From assembly GCA_965652145.1 (NCBI GenBank), contig CBFGTV010000077.1, positions 1 through 15,681 on the forward strand: 15,681 nucleotides of DNA, given 5' to 3'. The notes under the pieces are model-generated. The model was not told the origin of the DNA. It saw only the letters and a list, made by a program, of their open reading frames with translations, and searched no databases. The position numbers and the translations under genes are program-made. Each line of letters opens with the position of its first letter. Position 1 is the stretch's first letter. This document shows positions 1 through 6,137 of this stretch, one piece after another. This stretch comes from CBFGTV01 sp965652145. Lineage in GTDB: Bacteria; Bacillota; Clostridia; Peptostreptococcales; Natronincolaceae.

Positions 1-678
1 GAAGGGGATCAATCGGCCCGTGAAGAGTTTATCCAAGGAAATCTCAGGCTTGTATTAAGTGTCATACAGCGCTTTAATAATCGTGGTGAGCATGTGGATG
101 ACTTATTTCAGGTGGGCTGTATCGGCTTAATCAAAGCCATCGATAATTTTGATTTGAGCCAAAATGTCCGGTTTTCCACCTATGCAGTTCCAATGATTAT
201 CGGAGAAATCAGAAGATATCTTAGAGATAATAACGCCATAAGAGTGAGTCGGTCTCTACGGGATACAGCCTATAAGGCCCTTCAGGTTCGTGATCAGTTG
301 ACCAATAAAAATGGAAAGGAACCGACCATAACGGAAATTGCCCAACAATTAAACATTCCCAGGGAGGACGTGGTATTTGCCCTGGATGCAATACAAGACC
401 CTGTCTCGCTTTTTGAACCGATTTATCATGATAGCGGCGATGCCATTTTTGTGATGGATCAGGTCAGTGATGAGAAAAGTGAGGATGAAACCTGGATTGA
501 TAACATTGCATTGAATGAGGCCATGAGGCGGTTAAATGACAGAGAAAAGCTGATTTTATCCCTTCGATTTTTTGAAGGAAGAACCCAAATGGAGGTGGCC
601 GATGAAATTGGTATTTCCCAGGCCCAGGTTTCTCGCTTAGAAAAGACTGCCCTAAAGCATATGAGAAAATATATTTAA
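1..678 (+). CDS. sigG: RNA polymerase sporulation sigma factor SigG (5' partial)
   Basis: This is the forespore-specific sigma factor G, which directs late forespore transcription after engulfment. The frame is open from base 1, so the start lies outside the window; 225 residues are visible, and about 35 N-terminal residues are missing if the length matches the roughly 260-residue Bacillus protein. Visible sequence closely follows SigG: region 2 with NLRLVLSVIQRFNNRGE, then the DDLFQVGCIGL core-binding stretch and STYAVPMIIGEIRRYLRDNN. Region 3 contains SRSLRD and DAIQDPVSLFEPIY. Region 4 has the helix-turn-helix TQMEVADEIGISQAQVSRLEK. SigF is the nearest alternative, but the QDPVSLFEPIY stretch and the ylmC/pgeF neighbourhood favour SigG. 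spoIIGA and sigE would be expected just upstream. A terminator follows directly. Confidence 0.96.
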   Translation, partial: EGDQSAREEFIQGNLRLVLSVIQRFNNRGEHVDDLFQVGCIGLIKAIDNFDLSQNVRFSTYAVPMIIGEIRRYLRDNNAIRVSRSLRDTAYKALQVRDQLTNKNGKEPTITEIAQQLNIPREDVVFALDAIQDPVSLFEPIYHDSGDAIFVMDQVSDEKSEDETWIDNIALNEAMRRLNDREKLILSLRFFEGRTQMEVADEIGISQAQVSRLEKTALKHMRKYI

Positions 679-684
679 TCATTC

Positions 685-715
685 AAGTCACCAGTAGGTG
701 GCTTTTTCTTTTTTT
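685..715 (+). terminator. Rho-independent terminator of sigG
   Basis: An 8-bp stem (685-692 with 697-704, including one G-T pair) closes on a 4-nt loop and runs into a T-rich tract at 702-715. It starts 7 nt after the sigG stop codon, so sigG transcription very probably ends here and ylmC needs its own promoter. Confidence 0.85.
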
Positions 716-906
716 ATCAACTCAATAGGAATAAATTCGAGAAAAGAACGATAAACATAATACATGGATAAGCTTTCGTTATAGGATTATTTTATAATCT
801 ATGGGGAAGGTCCTCACTAAAATTATAAATTAAAGAGAACTTTCCGTATATAGATTGCAACAAAGTTGTTCTATACAAGACTTTATTTCAAATATTAGGA
901 AAAAGC
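716..906 (+). promoter_or_regulatory. ylmC upstream region with weak promoter candidates
   Basis: This AT-rich leader of about 190 bases holds no convincing ORF. CATAATA at 756-762 fits the -10 consensus of sigma-G promoters (CATnnTA), but the sequence 18 nt upstream (733-737) fits the -35 only partly. TATAAT at 793-798 is a perfect sigma-A -10 without a recognisable -35. TATACAAG at 872-879 resembles a sigma-E -10 (CATACAAT) at 6 of 8 positions. Because a terminator precedes this region and ylmC follows, a promoter must lie here, but I cannot choose between these. Confidence 0.3.
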
Positions 907-912
907 AGGAGG
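907..912 (+). promoter_or_regulatory. Ribosome binding site of ylmC
   Basis: A perfect AGGAGG decides the start of ylmC. The in-frame TTG at 913 abuts it with no spacer and cannot be used efficiently, whereas the in-frame GTG at 922 lies at a normal 9-nt distance. Confidence 0.8.
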
Positions 913-921
913 TTGATTAAT

Positions 922-1251
922 GTGTTAAGGGCATCAGATTTGACACAAAAAGAGGTAATTAATATCACCGATGGCAGAAGGGTTGGGCTTATTACCGACC
1001 TGGAGGTGGACTTAAATAAAGGTAAGATTAATGCAATAATAATTCCCAGCGCAGGAAAATTTTTAGGAATATTTGGAAAAGAATTTGATTATGAAATTTC
1101 ATGGGATCAAATAAAAAAGATTGGTGAGGACGTTATACTTGTTGAAATAACCAGTATTGTTGAGCCTGGTCGCTATCGTGATGAAGAGCCGCCAAGGGCA
1201 ATCATCTATCAACCTGAATTTATAAAAAAGGAGTTTAATAATGAAGATTAA
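922..1251 (+). CDS. ylmC: YlmC/YmxH family sporulation protein (PRC-barrel)
   Basis: This is a small PRC-barrel protein of the YlmC/YmxH family, which is restricted to endospore formers and whose molecular role is not established. With the GTG start at 922 it has 109 residues. The barrel shows as the run ITDGRRVGLITDLEVD, then GKINAIIIPSAGKFLG and the closing stretch IKKIGEDVILVEI. The Bacillus protein is about 80 residues, so the last 25 or so residues here (rich in E, P and charged residues) form an extra tail. The GTG start is chosen over an in-frame TTG at 913 because that TTG touches the AGGAGG ribosome site. Its place between sigG and pgeF matches the Bacillus sigG-ylmA-ylmC-ylmD order. 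No terminator follows. Confidence 0.88.
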   Translation: MLRASDLTQKEVINITDGRRVGLITDLEVDLNKGKINAIIIPSAGKFLGIFGKEFDYEISWDQIKKIGEDVILVEITSIVEPGRYRDEEPPRAIIYQPEFIKKEFNNED

Positions 1252-1291
1252 TCACAATATTGGTATAGAAGCCTGAAATTGCAAATTTTAT

Positions 1292-1320
1292 TAGACAACC
1301 ACAGTATCCTATATTATAAT
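1292..1320 (+). promoter_or_regulatory. Sigma-A-like promoter of nrdR
   Basis: TAGACA (1292-1297; 5 of 6 matches to the -35 consensus) is followed, after exactly 17 nt, by a perfect TATAAT (1315-1320). The predicted transcription start lies near 1327, about 40 nt before nrdR. This would let nrdR be expressed in vegetative cells independently of ylmC. Confidence 0.65.
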
Positions 1321-1368
1321 AAAGACAGATAAGCCAGGTATTTAGCCATATGTACAGGAGGAGAGAGA

Positions 1369-1824
1369 ATGAATTGTCCTTTTTGTGCTCATCAAGAATC
1401 AAAGGTGGTGGATTCCAGACCAACGGATGAAGGACAAGCCATCAGAAGAAGACGTGAGTGTATACAATGCGGAAAGCGTTTCACCACCTATGAAAAAATC
1501 GAGGAGCTTCCCCTGATTGTAGTAAAGAAAAGCGGAGACAGGGAGGCCTTTAATCGAAACAAGGTCTTAAACGGAATTATCAGGGCCTGTGAGAAAAGGC
1601 CTGTAGCCCTAAGCCAAATCGAGGGAATTGTTGATGATATTGAAAAGCATCTATATAATTCAATGGAGAAGGAAATTACCACTGAATTAATTGGCAGAAT
1701 GGTTATGGACAGGATCAAAGCCCTGGATGAGGTGGCCTACGTTCGTTTTGCTTCGGTATATCGTGAATTTAAGGATATTAATACCTTTATGGAGGAATTA
1801 AAAAAGCTGTTGAAGGAGCATTAA
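1369..1824 (+). CDS. nrdR: Transcriptional repressor NrdR
   Basis: NrdR is a nucleotide-sensing repressor that binds NrdR boxes upstream of ribonucleotide reductase genes. At 151 residues it has the family's usual length. The N-terminal zinc ribbon has Cys3, Cys6, Cys31 and Cys34 in two CxxC pairs, with the basic run RRRREC between them. The ATP-cone domain follows from about residue 46, beginning with PLIVVKKSGDREAFNRNKV, and runs to about residue 139, ending with VAYVRFASVYREF. The ATG has an AGGAGG site (1356-1361) 7 nt upstream. The gene has its own promoter and a hairpin downstream, so it appears to be monocistronic. I saw no obvious pair of NrdR boxes at its own promoter, so autoregulation is not evident. 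Confidence 0.96.
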   Translation: MNCPFCAHQESKVVDSRPTDEGQAIRRRRECIQCGKRFTTYEKIEELPLIVVKKSGDREAFNRNKVLNGIIRACEKRPVALSQIEGIVDDIEKHLYNSMEKEITTELIGRMVMDRIKALDEVAYVRFASVYREFKDINTFMEELKKLLKEH

Positions 1825-1836
1825 AAAAGCCCCTAG

Positions 1837-1907
1837 TACCCCATCGTAGTTAAAACTGGAGTGATTCCCTGAGGGATAACCGAAATTTAATTACGATGGG
1901 GTATTTT
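1837..1907 (+). terminator. Large nested hairpin after nrdR, probable terminator
   Basis: An 18-bp stem pairs 1837-1854 with 1886-1903 and contains a single G-T pair. Its 31-nt loop holds a second small hairpin (1866-1869 with 1873-1876). Only four T residues follow (1904-1907), so it is a weak intrinsic terminator by sequence, though the stem is long. It starts 12 nt after the nrdR stop, and the T-run leads directly into the -35 box of the next promoter. Confidence 0.6.
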
Positions 1908-1934
1908 GACTTAAAGAAGTAGGGTATCTATAGA
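1906..1934 (+). promoter_or_regulatory. Sigma-A-like promoter of the pgeF operon
   Basis: TTGACT (1906-1911) and TATAGA (1929-1934) are separated by 17 nt. The -35 box overlaps the T-run of the preceding hairpin. The -10 box sits inside an imperfect dyad (1922-1927 with 1935-1940), which could be an operator. The predicted start near 1941 leaves a leader of about 45 nt before pgeF. Confidence 0.55.
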
Positions 1935-1972
1935 ATATCCATGGAAGCATAGGGGTTTAATTTTCAGGTTAT

Positions 1973-1979
1973 GGAGGTG
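1973..1979 (+). promoter_or_regulatory. Ribosome binding site of pgeF
   Basis: GGAGGTG lies 6 nt before the in-frame TTG at 1986. The upstream in-frame ATG at 1971 overlaps this site and has no ribosome site of its own, so the TTG is the likely start. Confidence 0.7.
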
Positions 1980-1985
1980 TGGCTA

Positions 1986-2795
1986 TTGAATTACGATGTA
2001 ATTAAGAGAAATCAAGTAGAATTTTTAACATTCCGAGCCATAAGTCAATTTGATTTTATTGATCATGGATTCAGTACCCGTAAAGGTGGTGTAAGTCAGG
2101 GAGCCTTTTCCAGTTTAAATTTAGGAATAAAGACAGAGGATTCACCAGAGAATATACAGGAAAATATAAAACGTTTTTGTGATGGTGTGGGAGTTTGTGC
2201 AGAAGATTTAGTAATGGCCGACCAGGTCCATCGGGATTCAGTTAAGGTTGTGACCCTTCAAGACCGGGGAAAGCCCTTTGGTCAGGGGGCTTTAAAAGCA
2301 GTTGACGCGTTGATTACTAACGTTCCCCAAATTCCCCTCTTTACCTATTATGCCGATTGTGTCCCCCTGCTGATTGTTGACCCCGTCAAGAGAGCTGTAG
2401 GTCTTGCCCATGCCGGCTGGCCTGGAACCCAGATGAAAATCGGACAAAAAGCCATTCAAAAAATGTTGGATATCTACGGAAGCCATCCCGAGGACATTAT
2501 CGTAGTCATTGGACCCTCCATTGGTCAATGCTGCTATGAGGTATCAGAGGATGTGGTAATGAAATTTAACGAAAATTTTACAGAGATTTCAACCTTTGTA
2601 ATGGCAAAGGGTCAGGGTAAGTACATGCTGGATTTATGGCAGGCCAATCGAATCAGTCTAAAGGAAATCGGCTTGTTAGAAAGAAATATAATAAATAGTA
2701 ATCTATGTACAGGCTGTCATTTGCAGCAGTTTTATTCCCATCGAAGGGAAGCGCCTACAGGAAGAATGGCTGCTGTGATTCAACTTAGGAATTAG
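1986..2795 (+). CDS. pgeF: PgeF/YfiH family purine-nucleoside phosphorylase and peptidoglycan-editing protein
   Basis: This belongs to the PgeF family (YlmD in Bacillus, YfiH in E. coli; Pfam Cu-oxidase_4, often named polyphenol oxidase). Members remove wrongly incorporated residues from peptidoglycan precursors and show purine nucleoside phosphorylase/adenosine deaminase activity. From the TTG at 1986 it has 269 residues. Family landmarks are DHGFSTRKGGVS, SSLNLG, ADQVHRDSV, VDALIT, YYADCVPLL, HAGW, IGPSIGQCCYEV and YSHRRE near the C-terminus. The three zinc-ligand candidates are His82, Cys125 and His142. The motif usually written HAGWRGT reads HAGWPGT here, an unusual Arg-to-Pro change at residue 146. 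It is the first gene of an operon with the two-component system 11 nt downstream. An ATG at 1971 would give 274 residues. Confidence 0.9.
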   Translation: MNYDVIKRNQVEFLTFRAISQFDFIDHGFSTRKGGVSQGAFSSLNLGIKTEDSPENIQENIKRFCDGVGVCAEDLVMADQVHRDSVKVVTLQDRGKPFGQGALKAVDALITNVPQIPLFTYYADCVPLLIVDPVKRAVGLAHAGWPGTQMKIGQKAIQKMLDIYGSHPEDIIVVIGPSIGQCCYEVSEDVVMKFNENFTEISTFVMAKGQGKYMLDLWQANRISLKEIGLLERNIINSNLCTGCHLQQFYSHRREAPTGRMAAVIQLRN

Positions 2796-2806
2796 GAGGA
2801 TTTCAA

Positions 2807-3496
2807 ATGAATCAGAAACGGATTTTAATTGTGGACGATGAAGAGCATATTTTAGAATTAATTCGGTTCAATCTTGAAAAAAATGGATACGAGGTTTTTG
2901 TTAGTGATAATGGTGAAGATTGTATTCAGTTTCTGAAGGAAAACAGTGTGGATCTGGTGGTGTTAGATTTAATGCTTCCAGGAATCGACGGCCTGGAGGT
3001 TTGTAAGGAAATCAGAAGGATAGATGCACTGGAAAAGCTGCCTATTATCATGCTCACTGCCAGAAGTGAAGAAACCGATCGAATTTTGGGCCTGGAGCTG
3101 GGGGCAGATGATTATATCCCTAAACCCTTCAGCGTCAGGGAGCTTGTGGCCAGAATCAAGGCGGTTCTAAGGCGCTCCGAGGACCGACAGCCGGTAAAGA
3201 CTAGAATTCTCAAGGTGAAGGAGCTTACCATGGATACCGAAAAGCATGAAGTGACATTGGGAGGCAGGCCTATTGAACTGACCCTGAAGGAATTCGAGTT
3301 ACTGAAAATATTGATTGAAAACCGGGGAAAGGTCTTATCAAGAAATCTACTGCTAGATGAGGTTTGGGGGTATGATTACTTCGGTGAAACCAGAACTGTA
3401 GATGTTCACATTCGACACCTTAGAAAAAAAATTGGTGACGATGAAAGTGGCGAATATATTGAAACCATCAGGGGTGTAGGGTATAAGATGAAGTAG
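2807..3496 (+). CDS. OmpR/PhoB-family response regulator
   Basis: This 229-residue DNA-binding response regulator has a receiver domain (about 1-120) and a winged-helix output domain (about 130-229). The receiver has the full phosphorylation site: acidic Asp10 and Asp11, phosphoacceptor Asp54 in VVLDLMLPG, Thr84, and Lys106 in the IPKPFS motif. The output domain shows LTLKEFELLKIL, then EVWGYDY, RTVDVHIRHLRKKIG and the wing ETIRGVGYKMK. It most resembles the PhoP/PhoB/ResD group. The start ATG has an AGGAGG ribosome site that overlaps the end of pgeF. The cognate kinase follows 8 nt downstream. No phosphate-transport genes are nearby, so a Pho role is only suggested by similarity; PnpR, PhoP and ResD are all possible. 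Confidence 0.92.
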   Translation: MNQKRILIVDDEEHILELIRFNLEKNGYEVFVSDNGEDCIQFLKENSVDLVVLDLMLPGIDGLEVCKEIRRIDALEKLPIIMLTARSEETDRILGLELGADDYIPKPFSVRELVARIKAVLRRSEDRQPVKTRILKVKELTMDTEKHEVTLGGRPIELTLKEFELLKILIENRGKVLSRNLLLDEVWGYDYFGETRTVDVHIRHLRKKIGDDESGEYIETIRGVGYKMK

Positions 3497-3504
3497 GTGA
3501 AGGT

Positions 3505-5268
3505 ATGCAAAAAAAAATCTTGGGGGCTTTTTTCATCGTCTTACTGCTGGGAATCCTTTTAACTGGCTCTTTGTTTATGGGGCTGATTCGCAGCAGCTAT
3601 ATGAATGAGCTTGAGGCCAGGTTGATTTCAAATGGTAAACTAATTGAGCAGTTTTTAACCGAGACAGAGCTGTCCCTGGCAGAAGGGGAGCTGAATAAAA
3701 TTGTTAAGGAATATGGTGATCGGATAGAAGCTAGGATCACCTTGATTAATGGCCAGGGGGTGGTGGTGGCCGACAACGCCGCAGAAAAATCTAATATGGA
3801 AAATCATCGGGAGCGGCAAGAGGTCAAGCGGGCCCTGGAAGGAGAAATTGGTACGACTACCCGATATAGTAGCACCCTGGGAGCTGATATGTTTTATGTG
3901 GCAATTCCTGTGACCTCCAGGGAGTTACCCTTTCAAGTGATTCGCTTGGCTGTGGGTCTTAACCAAATACAGGCCATCAGCCGAAGTCTCTATTATTATA
4001 TCGGTATTTCCATCATTGTGGGTCTATTGGCTTCCTTAATATTAGGCTATCGATTTATTCGTCAATTAATGGTGCCCATAAAAGACATAACCGATGCCAG
4101 TCAGAAAATTGCCTCGGGGGGCTTTGATCGAAGGGTGACGGTAACATCAGATGATGAAATTGGTGAATTGGCAAACAACTTTAACCATATGGCCGCCCGG
4201 CTAAAGGATATGGTGGGAAAACTTTCAGAAAGCAATACAAAGTTTAAAGCACTATTAACCAGTATTAAAAACCCAATCATCGCTGTAGATAACAAGCATA
4301 GAATTATATTATTGAATCCTGCCGCTGAGGCGCTCTTTCATATTAAGCTGGAAAATACCCTGGGAAAGCATCTCTTAGAGGTAATTAGGAATAATGTATT
4401 GGATGAGCATATTAAGGCTATTTTGGTTCAAAATCAGGAAACCCAAATTGAAATTCATCTTCATGACCCGGAGAAAATCCTTAAAATCTATTCCAATCCC
4501 ATTACCATGGAGGAGGACCCCACCAAGGTTATGGGTATTGTGGCTCTGATTGAGGATGTAACTGAAATACGGAAGCTGGAAAAGATTCGTTCCGATTTTG
4601 TCGCCAATGTTTCCCATGAATTGAAGACCCCCCTAACTTCCATCAGTGGCTTTGTAGAGACCCTAAAGTCTGGAACCATAGAGGATGAAACCGTCAAAAT
4701 GCGGTTCTTAGACATAATTGATATTGAAACAGAAAGGTTAACCCGATTAATAGATGATATTCTCACCCTTTCAGAGATAGAGAATATCCAGTCAAAGACA
4801 GTCAACCAGGAAATTAATACCTATAAGATGATTCAAGAGGTAGAGATGATGATCAGACCCATTGCTGTCAATAAGGGGTTAACCCTGATGGCAGAGGTTG
4901 ATTCTAATTTGCCGCCATTAACTGCAAATCGGGACTGGTTTAAGCAAATGCTGATTAATTTGTTGGATAATGCCATAAAATATACTCCCCAGGGGGGAAA
5001 GATTCATTTAAATGCCTTTCAAAAATATAATAATATCATTATCAATGTCAAGGATACAGGCATTGGAATCCCCAAAAAAGATATACCAAGGCTTTTTGAA
5101 CGCTTTTATCGGGTCGATAAGGCCCGTTCAAGGAAAGTGGGGGGAACTGGCCTTGGGCTGGCCATTGTTAAGCATATTGTTCTTTCTTTGGGAGGAAAAA
5201 TTAAGGTTAATAGTGATATAAGCAAAGGGACAGAATTTACGGTGATCATACCAATTAAAAAAAATTAG
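3505..5268 (+). CDS. Sensor histidine kinase, PhoR/PnpS type
   Basis: This is a 587-residue membrane sensor kinase. Order of parts: TM1 (about 7-29), an extracytoplasmic Cache-like sensor (about 32-160), TM2 (about 163-184), HAMP (about 185-238), PAS (about 245-355), HisKA (about 361-427) and HATPase (about 472-585). The phosphoacceptor is His371 in VSHELKTPLTSI. The ATP-binding boxes are LINLLDNAIKYTP (Asn485 and Asn489), DTGIGIP (from Asp517) and GGTGLGLAIVKH (from Gly547). All catalytic elements are intact. The start ATG has an AGGTGAAGG-type site overlapping the regulator stop, so the two proteins are translationally close. The signal sensed is unknown; the TM-Cache-TM-HAMP-PAS layout is that of PhoR/PnpS phosphate sensors, and other members of the group sense envelope stress. 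Confidence 0.92.
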   Translation: MQKKILGAFFIVLLLGILLTGSLFMGLIRSSYMNELEARLISNGKLIEQFLTETELSLAEGELNKIVKEYGDRIEARITLINGQGVVVADNAAEKSNMENHRERQEVKRALEGEIGTTTRYSSTLGADMFYVAIPVTSRELPFQVIRLAVGLNQIQAISRSLYYYIGISIIVGLLASLILGYRFIRQLMVPIKDITDASQKIASGGFDRRVTVTSDDEIGELANNFNHMAARLKDMVGKLSESNTKFKALLTSIKNPIIAVDNKHRIILLNPAAEALFHIKLENTLGKHLLEVIRNNVLDEHIKAILVQNQETQIEIHLHDPEKILKIYSNPITMEEDPTKVMGIVALIEDVTEIRKLEKIRSDFVANVSHELKTPLTSISGFVETLKSGTIEDETVKMRFLDIIDIETERLTRLIDDILTLSEIENIQSKTVNQEINTYKMIQEVEMMIRPIAVNKGLTLMAEVDSNLPPLTANRDWFKQMLINLLDNAIKYTPQGGKIHLNAFQKYNNIIINVKDTGIGIPKKDIPRLFERFYRVDKARSRKVGGTGLGLAIVKHIVLSLGGKIKVNSDISKGTEFTVIIPIKKN

Positions 5269-5289
5269 AAATTTAATTTAAAAGTATTT

Positions 5290-5317
5290 GGAAGGGCTTT
5301 CGGCCCTTCCTTTTTTT
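5290..5317 (+). terminator. Strong intrinsic terminator of the pgeF/two-component operon
   Basis: A perfect 8-bp GC-rich stem (5290-5297 with 5303-5310) has a 5-nt loop and is followed by seven T residues (5311-5317). It lies about 21 nt after the kinase stop and cleanly separates this operon from the sporulation unit downstream. Confidence 0.93.
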
Positions 5318-5334
5318 GTGTATTGCCTACAATC

Positions 5335-5365
5335 GTATAGTTTTAAAATGGAAAGGGAAAGATAA
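5335..5365 (+). promoter_or_regulatory. Candidate sigma-F promoter of the DUF1614-spoIIP-YIEGIA unit
   Basis: GTATA at 5335-5339 fits the sigma-F -35 box (GYWTA). After 16 nt, GGAAAGATAA at 5356-5365 fits the -10 consensus GGnrAnAHTR at all but one position. An overlapping CCTACAAT at 5326-5333 is one base off a sigma-E -10 (CATACAAT), but no sigma-E -35 precedes it because that place is taken by the terminator stem. A promoter is needed here since a strong terminator lies just upstream. A 6-bp inverted repeat (5387-5392 with 5398-5403) sits directly before the ribosome site. Confidence 0.4.
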
Positions 5366-5417
5366 TGGCAAATAAAGCCTTAGAAAAATTGTAGTCAACA
5401 ATTGAGGAGGAATTAAG

Positions 5418-6137
5418 ATGTCTATAGGTATGATTATCCTGATAGCCATTTCTGTATTGATTTTTATGGGATTAGCAGAAAGGGTGCTGGACAGATTAAG
5501 ATTGAACGATAAGGCAGCCATTGCCATTATTATTGCCATTATCATCTCTACCATATTGATTCCCAATATTTCATTGACAGAACGGGTTTCAATCAATATT
5601 GGCGGCTTTGTGATTCCTCTGGGGTTAGCCATCTATTTATTTGTAAAGGCTGAAACCTCAAAGGAAAGGGTGAGGGCAATTGCAGCAGCCATTATTGCCG
5701 GCGGATTAATCTACGGCGTTCAAAGATTTATACTTCCAGCTGAACCCGAGGCCCAAAATATTGATCCAAACTATGTATACGCCATCATTGGAGGGTTAAC
5801 AGCCTATGTGATCGGTCGTTCCCGCAGGGCGGCCTTCATAGCCGGGGTAGTGGGAGTTATTATCAGTGATTTAATACAAATGATATTAAATTATATCAAT
5901 AATATTCCTGCTCCGACTCAATTTGGCGGTGCAGGTGGAGTGGATACCACTGTGATTGCAGGAATATTGGGCGTTTTAATTGCGGAAATAATCGGAGAAA
6001 TACGAGAGCATTTACAGGGAGGAACCGCAAAGAAGCGACTTCATTTTGACAAGGGGCATTTTGTCAGTACCCTTGGACAGGAACCAAAAGAGGATCACAA
6101 ACACCGAAAAGATGGAGGTGAAGGGGATGAAAAATAA
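5418..6137 (+). CDS. DUF1614-like integral membrane protein
   Basis: This 239-residue membrane protein resembles, from memory, DUF1614 family members of clostridial genomes; function unknown. It has about six or seven hydrophobic segments: roughly 3-20, 33-50, 60-77, 87-103, 119-136, 141-160 and 177-195. Notable features are the basic turn IGRSRRAAFIAGVVGV between segments, a glycine-rich stretch near 168-175 (FGGAGG) and a charged, hydrophilic C-terminal tail of about 45 residues rich in K, E, H and G that should be cytoplasmic or exposed to solvent. The ATG has a GAGGAGG site 7 nt upstream. It is the first gene of the unit and its end overlaps the start of spoIIP by 11 nt, which suggests translational coupling and a shared role in the sporulating envelope. 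The family assignment is moderately sure; the membrane topology is visible. Confidence 0.7.
   Translation: MSIGMIILIAISVLIFMGLAERVLDRLRLNDKAAIAIIIAIIISTILIPNISLTERVSINIGGFVIPLGLAIYLFVKAETSKERVRAIAAAIIAGGLIYGVQRFILPAEPEAQNIDPNYVYAIIGGLTAYVIGRSRRAAFIAGVVGVIISDLIQMILNYINNIPAPTQFGGAGGVDTTVIAGILGVLIAEIIGEIREHLQGGTAKKRLHFDKGHFVSTLGQEPKEDHKHRKDGGEGDEK
6114..6120 (+). promoter_or_regulatory. Ribosome binding site of spoIIP
   Basis: GGAGGTG lies 6 nt before the ATG at 6127, inside the end of the preceding gene. The in-frame ATGs at 6046 and 6112 lack such a site, and only the start at 6127 places a clean signal peptide at the N-terminus. Confidence 0.75.

Noticed and set aside
913..921. TTG start for ylmC at 913
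   Set aside because: It abuts the AGGAGG ribosome site with no spacer; GTG at 922 has the normal distance and matches the family's N-terminus better.
1252..1368. Riboswitch or leader structure upstream of nrdR
   Set aside because: The predicted leader is only about 40 nt and shows no extended pairing or known aptamer sequence.
4488..4805. 105-residue minus-strand ORF within the histidine kinase gene
   Set aside because: It is a shadow of a well-supported coding frame, with no ribosome site and no recognisable domain. The same holds for the other minus-strand ORFs, including those at 12672-13055, 14391-14813 and 7983-8324.
5012..5221. Plus-strand ORF inside the kinase ATPase domain, and a similar one at 7466-7648 inside the YIEGIA gene
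   Set aside because: Both lie fully within strong coding frames and encode no recognisable protein.
6046..6126. Longer spoIIP start at 6046 or 6112
   Set aside because: It would put charged residues from the overlapping DUF1614 frame before the signal peptide, and neither ATG has a ribosome site; GGAGGTG points to 6127.
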